DNA of 64,000 nucleotides from Paenibacillus sp. USDA918EY (GCF_009870825.1 NZ_WTWY01000003.1:124001-188000); one strand, 5' to 3'; counted from the first letter of the stretch, positions 53,266 to 62,729 are shown. Notes: generated by a model not told the origin, from the sequence alone. Made by a program: numbers and translations.

Positions 53266-54399
53266 TCACTCTTTCACGGGGGAGTATTGTAAGTATAATT
53301 TCTTCAATTCGTTGACCGCATGGGTCAGCGAATAATGGCTTTTCGCCTTGTCCCAGGCCGAACGGGCCAGTTCGTAGCGGTACAGCGGGTCGGTAATGAC
53401 CTTCTCCAAAGCTTCGCCGAGCGCCATGTAATCCTCGGGCGGCACGAGCAGGCCGTTGACGCCGTCTTCGATTTGCTCGGCGATCCCGCCGACGTCCGTT
53501 CCGACAAGCGCCAGGCAGCTGAGCGCCGCCTCGGCGAACACGGAGCCGAAGGCTTCCGCCCGGGACGGGAGAACGAATATATCAAAGAATGGCATAAATT
53601 CCTCGGGATGAAGCGTGTAGCCGTAAAATATCGTTTCGTTATAAATGCCAAGCTGTTTGGCCAGCGTTTCCAGCTCCGTCCGGTAAGGACCGTCGCCGAT
53701 AATATGCAGCACATAGTCGAACCCTTTCTTTTTCAGCTCCGCGCACGCTTTCAGCAGGATGTCGAGTCCTTTGGCCGGAACTAGCCGGCAGACGGTAATC
53801 AGCTGCGGGACGTCGTTTTCATGGGGAACCGGCTTAAACCGCTTTTCGTCGAACCCGTTCGGCGTCACCGCGATCCGTTCCGGATGGTCGACGTAAGCTC
53901 CCAGATAATCCGCGAAAGAGCGCGACACGGTCAGCATTCGTTCGCTTTTCAGCTCAAGCTCCCGGTAGAGGGAACCCAGAAACCGGTGCTCGGGACCGTC
54001 CGCCTTGATTTTCCCGTTCAAAATCAGCTCTTTTTCGTAGCTGGAGTGGATGGTCTGAATAAGGGGCACCTCCGGGAACACCTGCTTCATGGCGAGGCCG
54101 GCGATCGGATGATGCGCGTGGATCAGGTCGTAAGGCTTTTGGATCCGAAGTTTCGTCCACCATAAATAATCCCGGTACGTTTGAATATATTTCTGGACGG
54201 TAGGGCTGTCTCCGTATTCCGTCCAGTCGAAGGTCTCGAACCGAATGTCTTCATGTCCCTTGTTTCGGATCCGTTTCGGCAGCCAGAACATTTCCATATC
54301 CCATCTTGAGGATTGAAAACGCTCCTGCATGTACGGAATCATCGAAGATACGCCGCCGGGCTGTTCCGGCGGGAAAAAGAGTGCTTGCAGCAATCTCAC
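53266..54399 (-). CDS. Family 4 glycosyltransferase
   Basis: The 377-residue enzyme has a GT-B fold. The N-terminal Rossmann half begins VRLLQALFFPPEQPGGVSSM, and the C-terminal half holds the GT4 nucleotide-sugar motif PSRAEAFGSVFAEAALSCLA (the E-x7-E pair) and GGIAEQIEDGVNGLLVPPED. It transfers a sugar from a nucleotide donor, acceptor unknown. GTG 54399 follows AAAGGGGCGG; the frame continues upstream to 54591 without a ribosome site. It is the first gene of the operon with yhaO-yhaN, with no obvious biochemical link to them. Confidence 0.88.
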   Translation of the reverse strand: MRLLQALFFPPEQPGGVSSMIPYMQERFQSSRWDMEMFWLPKRIRNKGHEDIRFETFDWTEYGDSPTVQKYIQTYRDYLWWTKLRIQKPYDLIHAHHPIAGLAMKQVFPEVPLIQTIHSSYEKELILNGKIKADGPEHRFLGSLYRELELKSERMLTVSRSFADYLGAYVDHPERIAVTPNGFDEKRFKPVPHENDVPQLITVCRLVPAKGLDILLKACAELKKKGFDYVLHIIGDGPYRTELETLAKQLGIYNETIFYGYTLHPEEFMPFFDIFVLPSRAEAFGSVFAEAALSCLALVGTDVGGIAEQIEDGVNGLLVPPEDYMALGEALEKVITDPLYRYELARSAWDKAKSHYSLTHAVNELKKLYLQYSPVKE

Positions 54400-54530
54400 G
54401 GGGTAACCGCCCCTTTCCAGTAATCTCTTTTCTATCTTTTTTATGTTGTACACTCGTTTCAGGATCCTTGAATTTATGATATATTGGAACATATGTTTCA
54501 GTAAAGGAAAACCATTTCGGGAGCCGATAG

Positions 54531-55688
54531 ATGATGACGCCTTACATGTCCGGATCACCCTACGCCGTTTCGGCGGGCATCGCTTCAGCATGCTGTCTGT
54601 ACATCATACTCATCATGTCGATCATGTGCCTCATTATGTACAGCAAACAGCGAAAAAAGGCCTATTTGTCGATGATCATCGCCTTTCTTTTTATTATGAC
54701 ATACGAAGGTCTGAACATCCATTTCGCCTTTTGGCCGGCCCCGGGACGGAGCGGGAGTTATTCCTGGATCGCCGATCTGCAAATTTTTTCGTTTTTGCTG
54801 CTGAACCTGTCGGTATTACAGCTGTACCGCCGGATGGGCAGAGCCTCTTACGTCCTTTTTGCGGTCCTTGCGATTCTCTTTTTCGTACCGTTGGTCTCCT
54901 ACGTCATTCCTTTCGGGGGGACCGGCTGGCAAAAGCTTTACTTGGATGTCTATCAATTGGGCATTCTATATGTGGGCATTTCTTTCATATCGCCGCGGAT
55001 TGGCCAGCGGGGCAAATATTTTGCCGGCATCAGCGTTTACTTCGTCTACATGGCTCTCGGAATGCTTTCGCGGTATGCCGGGCAGCACGGCGCCTGGATC
55101 GACGGGGCCTTGGTATGGCTCCCGCTTGCGTATTACACGATCGTGTTTCTTATCCTGTTCGAGAGAATCGTCGAGCTGATGCAGTCGATCTACCGCTCCT
55201 CCATTACCGACGGCCTCACGAACCTTTATAACCGCCGGTTTTTCACGAAACAGCTGAACAAATACGTCGAGCAGGGCGTCAAGGTTTCGATGATATTTTG
55301 CGATATCGACAATTTCAAAAAACTGAACGACACCGAGGGACATCAGCGCGCCGATCAGGTGCTTAAGCAGGTGGCTTCGATCATCGACGAAGAGGTGTCC
55401 GAAGTCGGTCTGAGCGGGCGGTTTGGCGGAGAGGAGCTCGTTGCCCTGGTCGTGGACAAGCGGGCCAAGGTCGCCCAAATCGCGGAGCGGATCCGCGCAA
55501 GGGTCGCCGATGAAACGATCGTTACCTTAAGCATCGGCTACAGTACGCTGCGCAAAAGCATGACGGGCGAGGAACTGGTCAAACAAGCCGACCAAGCGAT
55601 GTACCGCTCCAAAACGACGGGCAAAAACAAAGTTTCGCCGTACCGCATGCCTTCCTCGAAAAAAGAAGCGGAGGAAGCCGGCGCGTGA
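54531..55688 (+). CDS. Membrane-bound diguanylate cyclase (GGDEF)
   Basis: The 385-residue protein has seven or so N-terminal membrane helices (residues 14-215) and a GGDEF domain with FCDIDNFKKLNDTEGH and the active-site motif RFGGEEL. It should make c-di-GMP from two GTP in response to a membrane-sensed cue. The GGEEL variant is active in many enzymes; I see no RxxD inhibitory site close to it. It is divergent from the glycosyltransferase operon. Confidence 0.92.
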   Translation: MMTPYMSGSPYAVSAGIASACCLYIILIMSIMCLIMYSKQRKKAYLSMIIAFLFIMTYEGLNIHFAFWPAPGRSGSYSWIADLQIFSFLLLNLSVLQLYRRMGRASYVLFAVLAILFFVPLVSYVIPFGGTGWQKLYLDVYQLGILYVGISFISPRIGQRGKYFAGISVYFVYMALGMLSRYAGQHGAWIDGALVWLPLAYYTIVFLILFERIVELMQSIYRSSITDGLTNLYNRRFFTKQLNKYVEQGVKVSMIFCDIDNFKKLNDTEGHQRADQVLKQVASIIDEEVSEVGLSGRFGGEELVALVVDKRAKVAQIAERIRARVADETIVTLSIGYSTLRKSMTGEELVKQADQAMYRSKTTGKNKVSPYRMPSSKKEAEEAGA

Positions 55689-55755
55689 CCGCATCGCATA
55701 CTTCAGGATTTTGCAAAATCCTCATATAATACCAATAACAAAAGGAGCTTGAACG

Positions 55756-57096
55756 ATGGGCAAAGAATCGCTGCCTTCCGCGTACGTTGAACAAATGAAA
55801 CCGATTTTGGGCGGGGATCTCCCCGCTTTTTTGCGCTCCTATGATCTTCCCCGCACGCACGGGCTGCGCTTTAACGGGTTGAAGACCGCGCCGGAACTGC
55901 AGGAAAACGTGGTGCGCATGTTTGACCTGAAACCCGTTCCCTGGTGCCCGGCCGGTTATTATTACGGCGAGAACGCCCGTCCCGGGAAACATCCCTACCA
56001 CCAGGCCGGGCTCTACTACATCCAGGAGCCTTCGGCCATGTCGGCGGTGGAGCTGCTTGACCCGCAGCCGGGCGAAACGATCCTGGACCTGGCCGCGGCC
56101 CCCGGAGGCAAAACCACCCATATCGCATCCAAAATGAACGGGGAGGGATTGCTCGTTTCCAACGAAATTCATCCCGAACGCGCCAAAATCCTGGCGGAAA
56201 ACGTGGAGCGGATGGGGATTGCGAACGCCTTGGTGACGTGCGCCGCGCCGGACGAGCTGTCCCGCCGGTTTCCCGAAGCCTTCGACCGGATTATGCTGGA
56301 TGCGCCTTGTTCCGGCGAAGGCATGTTCCGAAAAGATCCGAACGCGCTCGAGGAATGGTCGCCCTCCTTAGTGGACATGTGCGCCGCCCGGCAGCGCGAC
56401 ATTTTGGACCATGCTTATGCGATGCTCAAACCCGGGGGCACGTTGGCCTATTCGACCTGCACGTTTAACCGGAGCGAAAACGAAGAGACGATAGCGCATT
56501 TCACGGCCGCATACCCCGATATGGGGATCGTCCTTATGAAACGGCTATGGCCCCATGAGGAGGCCGGGGAAGGGCATTTCGTGGCCGTACTGCGCAAAAC
56601 GGAAACCGGGGAACGGAACGGAGAGAGTAAAAAAGCCCGCAAACCCCAGGACAAAGGGAAAAACCGCCCTGCCCAAGCCGCCTTGCGCGATTTTGCCTCC
56701 TGGGCTGCGGACGAGCTCCCCGGGTACCGCCTGCCATCAGGAACCCCGATCCTGTTCGGCGAATCCCTGTATCTGCTTCCCGCGGCGGAAACGCTGGCGA
56801 TCGACGGGCTCAAAATCCCGAGGGCCGGCCTTCACCTCGCCCATTTGAAGAAAAACCGCATCGAGCCGGCCCATGCGCTGGCGATGGCGCTTACTTCGGG
56901 GCAGGCCAGGCAGCAGATCCGCCTTGAAGCGGACGGGCCGGAGGCGGCGGCCTATCTGCGCGGCGAAACGCTGCCCGTTCCGGCCGATCTCCGCGGCTGG
57001 ACGCTCGTCACGGTGGACGGCCTTCCGCTCGGATGGGGCAAAGCCAGCGGAGGGCAGCTCAAAAATCATTATCCGAAAGGGCTGCGCCAATTTTAA
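55756..57096 (+). CDS. RsmF/NSUN-type rRNA cytosine-C5 methyltransferase
   Basis: This 446-residue methyltransferase has the SAM motif ILDLAAAPGGKTTHIA (about 109-124) and both Cys motifs of m5C methyltransferases, DAPCSG (Cys185) and STCTF (Cys235, catalytic). The C-terminal 130 residues form a PUA-like RNA-binding part with the YebU-type ending GWTLVTVDGLPLGWGKASGGQLKNHYPKGLR, here quoted in parts. AAAGGAG precedes the ATG. A second homologue occurs at 58869-60422. Confidence 0.9.
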   Translation: MGKESLPSAYVEQMKPILGGDLPAFLRSYDLPRTHGLRFNGLKTAPELQENVVRMFDLKPVPWCPAGYYYGENARPGKHPYHQAGLYYIQEPSAMSAVELLDPQPGETILDLAAAPGGKTTHIASKMNGEGLLVSNEIHPERAKILAENVERMGIANALVTCAAPDELSRRFPEAFDRIMLDAPCSGEGMFRKDPNALEEWSPSLVDMCAARQRDILDHAYAMLKPGGTLAYSTCTFNRSENEETIAHFTAAYPDMGIVLMKRLWPHEEAGEGHFVAVLRKTETGERNGESKKARKPQDKGKNRPAQAALRDFASWAADELPGYRLPSGTPILFGESLYLLPAAETLAIDGLKIPRAGLHLAHLKKNRIEPAHALAMALTSGQARQQIRLEADGPEAAAYLRGETLPVPADLRGWTLVTVDGLPLGWGKASGGQLKNHYPKGLRQF

Positions 57097-57124
57097 TGCG
57101 CCGATCGCCCCGTATTTAAAGCAA

Positions 57125-57170
57125 AAGGTACCCTTGGTCTCACGGAAGACCTAAGGGTACCTTATTTTTT
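57125..57170. terminator. Bidirectional terminator
   Basis: AAGGTACCCTT (57125-57135) pairs perfectly with AAGGGTACCTT (57153-57163), with GGTCTC/GAGACC-like pairing inside, and six T follow. It separates the RNA methyltransferase and the convergent HAD gene. Confidence 0.85.
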
Positions 57171-57183
57171 ATGCCCAGCCCGT

Positions 57184-57984
57184 TTAGGACAAGCAATATT
57201 TAAGCAAAGCCGCGTGCACCCCGTCCTCGTTGTTCGAGGCGGTCACTTCGTCGGCGGCCGCTTTCACTTCCAGCGGGGAGTTGTCCATGGCGATGCCGAG
57301 GCCCGCAAAGGTCAGCATCGTGATGTCGTTGTAATAATTGCCGATCGCCAGCACCTCCTCGGGACGGACGCCGCGCCGCTTAGCCAGCTGCTTGAGCGCG
57401 TTGCCTTTTGAAGCGTCCGGATGCATCAGGTCGAGGAAATATTCGCCGCTGCGCAAAATGTTGAATTCCGGCGTCCATTTGCCGATCTCCTCATGCACTT
57501 TGTCCAGCACGTCGGCGTAATCGAATGCCGTCACTTTGACGACAGGTTCGCCCAATTCCTGCATCGGCGGCAAATTAGCCGGAAGCATCAGGAAGTTTTC
57601 ATACATGCTGCGTACTTCGACAACCATTCCGTCCACGTTGTCCACGTACATGCGAAATGCGGTATTGACGTCAAAATGGACCTTTTTCTCGCGGAAATAA
57701 TCCATGTAAGGCCCGATCGCTTTCGTATCCATGGCGAACTGATGCACCACTTCCTTCGTGACGACGTCCACCGTCGCTGCACCGTTATGGCTGATGACGT
57801 AACCTTTCAAGCCGATCTCTTCCATGAACGGAATCGAGTTTTGCGGCCCTCTCCCGGTGCACAGCACGATTTCGGCCCCGGTACGGGATACCTCCTGAAT
57901 CGTCTTTTTCGTTTGTTCGGTCAGCTCATGGTTGTCGTTCAGCAGCGTTCCGTCAACGTCAAGCGCAATCAGCTTGTATTTCAT
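57184..57984 (-). CDS. Cof-type HAD-IIB family phosphatase
   Basis: The 266-residue hydrolase has the four HAD motifs: LIALDVDGTLLND (nucleophile and acid Asp), a Thr in LCTGRG, Lys in the KGNALKQL block, and the acidic GNYYNDITML. Large C2-type cap and length fit Cof/YcsE-like sugar-phosphate or flavin-precursor phosphatases. The substrate cannot be fixed. ATG 57984 follows GGTGGAGAC; the longer frame lacks this. Confidence 0.9.
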   Translation of the reverse strand: MKYKLIALDVDGTLLNDNHELTEQTKKTIQEVSRTGAEIVLCTGRGPQNSIPFMEEIGLKGYVISHNGAATVDVVTKEVVHQFAMDTKAIGPYMDYFREKKVHFDVNTAFRMYVDNVDGMVVEVRSMYENFLMLPANLPPMQELGEPVVKVTAFDYADVLDKVHEEIGKWTPEFNILRSGEYFLDLMHPDASKGNALKQLAKRRGVRPEEVLAIGNYYNDITMLTFAGLGIAMDNSPLEVKAAADEVTASNNEDGVHAALLKYCLS

Positions 57985-58116
57985 GTCTCCACCCATCCTT
58001 TTGAAGTTTTTCGTCTCGGGATTGTGCTTCAATCCCTTCTATTTATTCAAAATTCCGCACTTCCATTGTAACGCAGGAATGTTATCGGAGTGCAAGCCCC
58101 ATTCCGGCACGCCTTT

Positions 58117-58872
58117 TTAATCTTGCGCTCCGGTTAACAATGCAAGCTCCTCCTCCGTCAATTCCCGGTATTCCCCCAGCTTCAGCGAAGGGTCCAAATT
58201 CAGCCGTCCCATACGGATCCGTTTCAAATAAATGACCTTTTTGCCGACCGACTGGAACATTCGCTTGACTTGGTGGAATTTGCCTTCGTGAATCGTCAGC
58301 TCGATCCGGGAAACGATCTCCTCCCCTTCCCGCTTCCGCTCCAAAACGGCAAGTTCGCCGGGCAGCGTCACGTAACCGTCATCCAGCGTGACCCCTTCGG
58401 CAAACCGCTTGACGTCGTCATCGTCTACCTCTCCAAGCACCAGCGCCGTATAGGTTTTCGGCACATGGCGTCTCGGGGACAGCAGCTCATGCGCCAGCTT
58501 GCCGTCGTTGGTCAAAAGCAGCAGCCCTTCCGTATCCTTGTCCAGACGTCCCACCGGAAAGGGCTCAAACGCCAAATATTCGGGCGAAAGCAAATCCAGA
58601 ACGGTCCGGTCGCGGTTGTCTTCCGTTGCCGATACGACGCCGGGAGGCTTGTGCAGCATCACGTATATAAACTCCCTGTAACGGATCTGCTCCCCGTCAA
58701 GCAGGATCACATCCGTATCCGGATGAACATGCATCCCGCTGTCTTTGGCCTTGAGGCCGTTTACCGTGATCAGGCCCTGCTTGACGTATTTTTTGATGTC
58801 GCTTCGGCTGCCGTAACCCAAATGGGTCAGCGCCTTGTCCAATCTCAAAGTCGTTCTTCCTTTTCCGCTCAT
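58117..58872 (-). CDS. RsuA/RluB-family pseudouridine synthase
   Basis: The 251-residue enzyme has an N-terminal S4 domain (RLDKALTHLGYGSRSDIKKYVKQGLITVNG, in parts) and a catalytic domain with PVGRLDKDTEGLLLLTNDG, containing the conserved Asp that attacks uridine. This is the RsuA/YtzG type modifying 16S rRNA or 23S helices. Its ATG at 58872 overlaps the stop of the upstream RNA methyltransferase (ATGA), so two rRNA-modifying enzymes are coupled. GGAGGTGG lies upstream. Confidence 0.92.
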   Translation of the reverse strand: MSGKGRTTLRLDKALTHLGYGSRSDIKKYVKQGLITVNGLKAKDSGMHVHPDTDVILLDGEQIRYREFIYVMLHKPPGVVSATEDNRDRTVLDLLSPEYLAFEPFPVGRLDKDTEGLLLLTNDGKLAHELLSPRRHVPKTYTALVLGEVDDDDVKRFAEGVTLDDGYVTLPGELAVLERKREGEEIVSRIELTIHEGKFHQVKRMFQSVGKKVIYLKRIRMGRLNLDPSLKLGEYRELTEEELALLTGAQD

Positions 58873-60422
58873 GCCGAGGTCCACCTCCATCCTGCCGGGT
58901 ATTCGTTTTTCAACATCCCGTCCTGCCATTTGCCAAAGCCGGCCGAATAGCCGTCAATGCATAACAGCACGTATCCTTTGGGCGCGACGCCCTCCCGGCG
59001 CCGAATGCGCTCAACATCGATATCCAGCGTTTCGCCTTTCAAATAACGAACCGCCTCGCCCGATTCGGACGACAGCTGGAGCACGCGGCAAAACTCCCGC
59101 GGATGCAGGGCGGTCGCAAGCGGATGCGCCGGGACAAAGCGCCCGTTTTTGGCGTCGCCCATGTACCAGCCCGGGCGGACCACTTTAAGTCCGTCCAAAG
59201 CCCCGGGCGGAAGCGGCGATTGATAAACATGCTGGCCGAACACGATCGTAAATCCGTCAGGGGTAAAAGCGAGATGGTCGCGGAGGAATTGTCCGTACGC
59301 TTCAAGCGGGGCGGCCGTTTGATCGGTCGCTGCGGATTTTTTGGCCGCTTTTCCTTTTTTCAAAGCGCCGGCATTCCGTTCAGGTTTATGTTTGCCTTTT
59401 CCGTTTAGGCGTTCCCCTTCGGCGGGCCGGCCGCCGATTGCGGCGCGAAGCACCCCGGGCTCGTCCGTTTCCGATCCGTCATGCTGCAGGACGGCCACGA
59501 AATGGCCTTCCCCTTCGATCAAATGGGGCCACAAACGCGCGGTATGTTTCGCCTGCTCCAAAACCTCGTCCGGGATCTTATCGGGCTCCGCCATATGCTC
59601 GCGAATCCAGCCGGTTTCTCCGGGGGCAAACATCCCGCTTGCCGCAGGAGGTTCAACGCGGAAATGCGCATGTTCCATCAAAAATTCGGCAATGATCGCT
59701 TCGTTTTCCTCCGGCGAAAACGTGCAGGTGGAATAAACGATCCGGCCGCCCGGCTTCAGCATGCCGGCTGCCGATTTTAGAATGTCCCGCTGCATGGCGG
59801 CGTATTTGTCCGGCGAATCGGACGTCCACTGGCGGACCATGTCCTCGTCCTTGCGGAACATCCCCTCGCCCGAGCACGGGGCGTCTACGAGGATTTTATC
59901 GAAAAAGGCGGGAAAGCTAGCGGCGATCCGCTCCGGATGCTCCTGCAGCACCACGCCGTTTCGGACCCCGTAAAGCTCCAAATTTTTGGCCAACGCTTTC
60001 GTCCGTTCCTGGTTCAGGTCGTTGGAAACCAGCAGGCCTTCCCCTTGAAGCTTGGCCGCGATTTGGGTCGATTTGCCGCCCGGGGCCGCGCAAAGATCCA
60101 GCACTTTGTCTCCCGGCTTCACCCCAAGCAGTTCAACGGGGGCCATCGCGCTCGGTTCCTGGATATAATACAGTCCGGCATGGTAATACGGATGTTTGCC
60201 CGGCCGGTCGCCCGGACCCGTATAAAAGCCTGTGCCGCACCACGGAATCGGCTTCAGCTGCCACGGGCTCAGCTCCAGCATGTCGTCCACGGAAATTTTT
60301 AATGTGTTTACCCTGATCCCTCCGTGCGGGTCATGGCCATAGGAAGCGATAAAATCTTCGTAGCTTTCCCGGAGCAGCGATTTCATCCGCTCCTTAAAGG
60401 CTGCAGGCAGCTGCAATCCCAT
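58869..60422 (-). CDS. RsmF/NSUN-type rRNA cytosine-C5 methyltransferase, second copy
   Basis: This 517-residue homologue of the enzyme at 55756 has the same layout: SAM motif VLDLCAAPGGKSTQIA, DAPCSGEGMFRK and STCTFSPEENE with the two Cys, and the same kind of C-terminal RNA-binding part. A basic insert (RLNGKGKHKPERNAGALKKGKAAKKSAAT, read in parts) distinguishes it. By family it methylates a cytosine in rRNA. It is the first gene of a two-gene unit with the pseudouridine synthase. Confidence 0.9.
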   Translation of the reverse strand: MGLQLPAAFKERMKSLLRESYEDFIASYGHDPHGGIRVNTLKISVDDMLELSPWQLKPIPWCGTGFYTGPGDRPGKHPYYHAGLYYIQEPSAMAPVELLGVKPGDKVLDLCAAPGGKSTQIAAKLQGEGLLVSNDLNQERTKALAKNLELYGVRNGVVLQEHPERIAASFPAFFDKILVDAPCSGEGMFRKDEDMVRQWTSDSPDKYAAMQRDILKSAAGMLKPGGRIVYSTCTFSPEENEAIIAEFLMEHAHFRVEPPAASGMFAPGETGWIREHMAEPDKIPDEVLEQAKHTARLWPHLIEGEGHFVAVLQHDGSETDEPGVLRAAIGGRPAEGERLNGKGKHKPERNAGALKKGKAAKKSAATDQTAAPLEAYGQFLRDHLAFTPDGFTIVFGQHVYQSPLPPGALDGLKVVRPGWYMGDAKNGRFVPAHPLATALHPREFCRVLQLSSESGEAVRYLKGETLDIDVERIRRREGVAPKGYVLLCIDGYSAGFGKWQDGMLKNEYPAGWRWTSA

Positions 60423-60521
60423 TCATTCATCATCCTGTTCTGTCGTGTTAAACTCGATTCGTTTTACCGTCCGTCATCTTTGTTGTCATGTATCATCAGA
60501 TTAACGCCTATCTACGCGTTT

Positions 60522-60557
60522 AAAAACAACAACCCGCTGTTCCCAGGACAGCAGGTT
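60522..60557 (-). terminator. Terminator after the alarmone synthetase gene
   Basis: AACCCGCTGT (60531-60540) pairs with ACAGCAGGTT (60548-60557) with one mismatch. The leftward transcript then reads GUUGUUGUUUUU. Confidence 0.65.
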
Positions 60558-60599
60558 GATCACGTTCATGAATTTATCGTCCGAAAGGCGGCCGCGGCG

Positions 60600-61421
60600 T
60601 TATTCCTCCTGCGAGTTTTCCTTCCGGCATCCGGCCATCACCCGTTGGACGTCCTCAAGCAGCCCCTTCATCTCATCCATATCGGGCCGGCCGTCCTGGC
60701 TGGACCAAATCCGGTTGAACCGTTCTTGGAATTCCATGGCCTCATTGACGAGGTGATAGAAATATAGCTGATGAATCAAGGTCAGCACCTGCGAAATTAC
60801 GTTGGAATCGTCCTCGAACTTCTTCTGGGCTTCCAATATTTCCTCGCGGATGCCCGACATTTCATTATCCAAAATGGCCGCCGCTTCCGCGGTTTTCTGC
60901 AGCCGTTTGCGCACGTCTTCCGGCAGCATTTCGCGGTACTTATAACTTAAAGAATGCTCGATCGTCGCCCAGAAATTCATCGCCAGCGTCCGGATTTGGA
61001 TTTCGGCAAGCACCTTTTTCTGCCCCAGCGCCGTCTGCACGGGGTATTCCACGATCATATGGAAACTGCGGTAGCCGCTTTCCTTGTAATTCGTGATGTA
61101 ATCTTTTTCGTATAAAAGCTTCAGGTCTTTCCGGTTGCGGATATATTCGGCCACGCGCCGGATATCCTCCACGAACTGGCACATGATGCGGATTCCGGCG
61201 ATATCCTCGATTCCGGTTTCCAACTGGTCCATCGGGACGTTCAGCCGCTTCGCCTTCTCCAAAATGCTCGAAATCCGCTTGACGCGGCCCGTCACAAATT
61301 CGATCGGCGCATATTCTTCGCGTTTTTTGAGTTCCGCGCGCATCGTTTTGAATTTCACTTTGAGTTCTTCAACGGCTTGCTCATACGGTAGTAAAAATAA
61401 TCCCCAATCCCTGCCGTCCAT
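60600..61421 (-). CDS. relQ: RelQ/YjbM-type small alarmone synthetase with C-terminal extension
   Basis: The 273-residue protein carries the (p)ppGpp synthetase fold of YjbM/RelQ: LPYEQAVEELKVKFKTMR, PIEFVTGRVKRISSILEKAK, IEDIAGIRIMCQF, YKESGYRSFHMIVEYP and EIQIRTLAMNFWATIEHSL. It makes ppGpp-type alarmones from GDP or GTP and ATP and has no hydrolase domain. YjbM is about 211 residues, so this copy has roughly 60 extra C-terminal residues. ATG 61421 follows AGGAGG. It lies between rRNA-modification genes and pyrD. Confidence 0.9.
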   Translation of the reverse strand: MDGRDWGLFLLPYEQAVEELKVKFKTMRAELKKREEYAPIEFVTGRVKRISSILEKAKRLNVPMDQLETGIEDIAGIRIMCQFVEDIRRVAEYIRNRKDLKLLYEKDYITNYKESGYRSFHMIVEYPVQTALGQKKVLAEIQIRTLAMNFWATIEHSLSYKYREMLPEDVRKRLQKTAEAAAILDNEMSGIREEILEAQKKFEDDSNVISQVLTLIHQLYFYHLVNEAMEFQERFNRIWSSQDGRPDMDEMKGLLEDVQRVMAGCRKENSQEE

Positions 61422-61445
61422 GCACATGCCTCCTGTCTGTCACCC

Positions 61446-62540
61446 TCAGCGATGGTCCGCTCCCACGGCTTCGGAAATATGCGAAAATCCGTCACGGCGC
61501 AGAAGCTCCCTGAGTCCGGCGTGCAGCCGTCGGTTCACTTCGGGCCCTTCATATATAAGAGCTGTATAAATTTCGACCAGACTTGCCCCGGCCCGTATCT
61601 TCCCGTAAGCATCCTCCGCGCTGAATATGCCTCCCGAGCCGATAATGGGCAGCTTGCCCTCGGTCTGCCTGTAAACGCGGGAAACCACTTCCGTGGAACG
61701 GGCGCGCAGCGGTTTGCCGCTGATTCCTCCGGTTTCCTTTTTGTTCGGGTGGGTCAGCCCGTCCCTGCCGATCGTCGTGTTCGTGGCGATAATGCCGGAA
61801 ATTCCGCTCGCCGAAAGGGCGTCCACCATCATCTCAAGCTCCTCGTTGGTGACGTCGGGAGCGATTTTGACGAGAATCGGTTTTGTTTTGCCGTGCTTTT
61901 GAGCCTGCAGACGCATCTCTTCCATAATATGCGCAATCAGCGAAGAAAGCTCGCTGCCGTACTGCAAATTCCGCAAGTCAGGCGTATTCGGCGAACTGAT
62001 GTTCACGACGAAAAAATCGCCGTACGGATACAGCGTGCGAAGGCACGCCTGGTAATCCTTATAGGCTTCCTCGTTCGGAGTCACCTTGTTTTTGCCGATG
62101 TTGACCGCCACCGGAACGGGCCGGTTTTTCAACCGGGACAGCTTCTCCGCCATCGCCTCGGCCCCTTCGTTGTTGAACCCCATGCGGTTCAGGAGCGCTT
62201 CGTCCGGGGGCAGACGGAACAAGCGGGGCCGGTCGTTGCCGGGTTGTCCTTTCGGCGTGACCGTCCCCACCTCCATAAAGCCGAAGCCGATGGAAGAAAA
62301 ACCTTCCACCGCCGCCGCGTTTTTATCCAGTCCCGCCGCCAGTCCTACCGGGGTGGGAAAATGAAGTCCGAATAGATCAACAGCCAGATCGGGCGTTTCG
62401 TCCACGCCGTACATGCTCCGCAAAAGGGCAGGACCTCCGGGGAAGGATCCGGCCGTATGTAATCCTCCGATCACCAAATGATGCGCTTTTTCCGGGTCCA
62501 TCTTAAAAAAAATCGGTTTTGCCACGTTTCGGTACAGCAC
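61446..62540 (-). CDS. pyrD: Quinone-dependent dihydroorotate dehydrogenase
   Basis: The 364-residue enzyme is a class 2 PyrD, which oxidises dihydroorotate to orotate with a membrane quinone in pyrimidine synthesis. It has the N-terminal membrane helix YRNVAKPIFFKMDPEKAHHL, the FMN-site strands GLAAGLDKN and MGFNNEGA, the catalytic-Ser loop ISSPNTPDLR and the end GGISGKPLRARSTEVV. Class 1B enzymes with PyrK are usual in Bacillus; a class 2 enzyme is found in some Paenibacillaceae. GTG 62540 follows AGAGGAAG. Confidence 0.93.
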   Translation of the reverse strand: MLYRNVAKPIFFKMDPEKAHHLVIGGLHTAGSFPGGPALLRSMYGVDETPDLAVDLFGLHFPTPVGLAAGLDKNAAAVEGFSSIGFGFMEVGTVTPKGQPGNDRPRLFRLPPDEALLNRMGFNNEGAEAMAEKLSRLKNRPVPVAVNIGKNKVTPNEEAYKDYQACLRTLYPYGDFFVVNISSPNTPDLRNLQYGSELSSLIAHIMEEMRLQAQKHGKTKPILVKIAPDVTNEELEMMVDALSASGISGIIATNTTIGRDGLTHPNKKETGGISGKPLRARSTEVVSRVYRQTEGKLPIIGSGGIFSAEDAYGKIRAGASLVEIYTALIYEGPEVNRRLHAGLRELLRRDGFSHISEAVGADHR

Positions 62541-62729
62541 CTGCTACTCTTCCTCTCCATCCGCATGTTTGTTCTCTACTTTTCAGTTTATCCTTTTCCG
62601 CGGTAAAAGAAAAGTTTTTTGCCTTGGTTGCTTTGCCGGGCCCTCCCCCATGTCCAGCTGGTTTTTTATGGACAAACCCATTACAATTGGGATATCCACT
62701 GAAAATCGATAGAAAGAGGGTTGAACGGT

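Noticed and set aside
54400..54591. Longer glycosyltransferase start
   Set aside because: The upstream segment is basic and unlike the family; GTG 54399 has the ribosome site and the family N-terminus.
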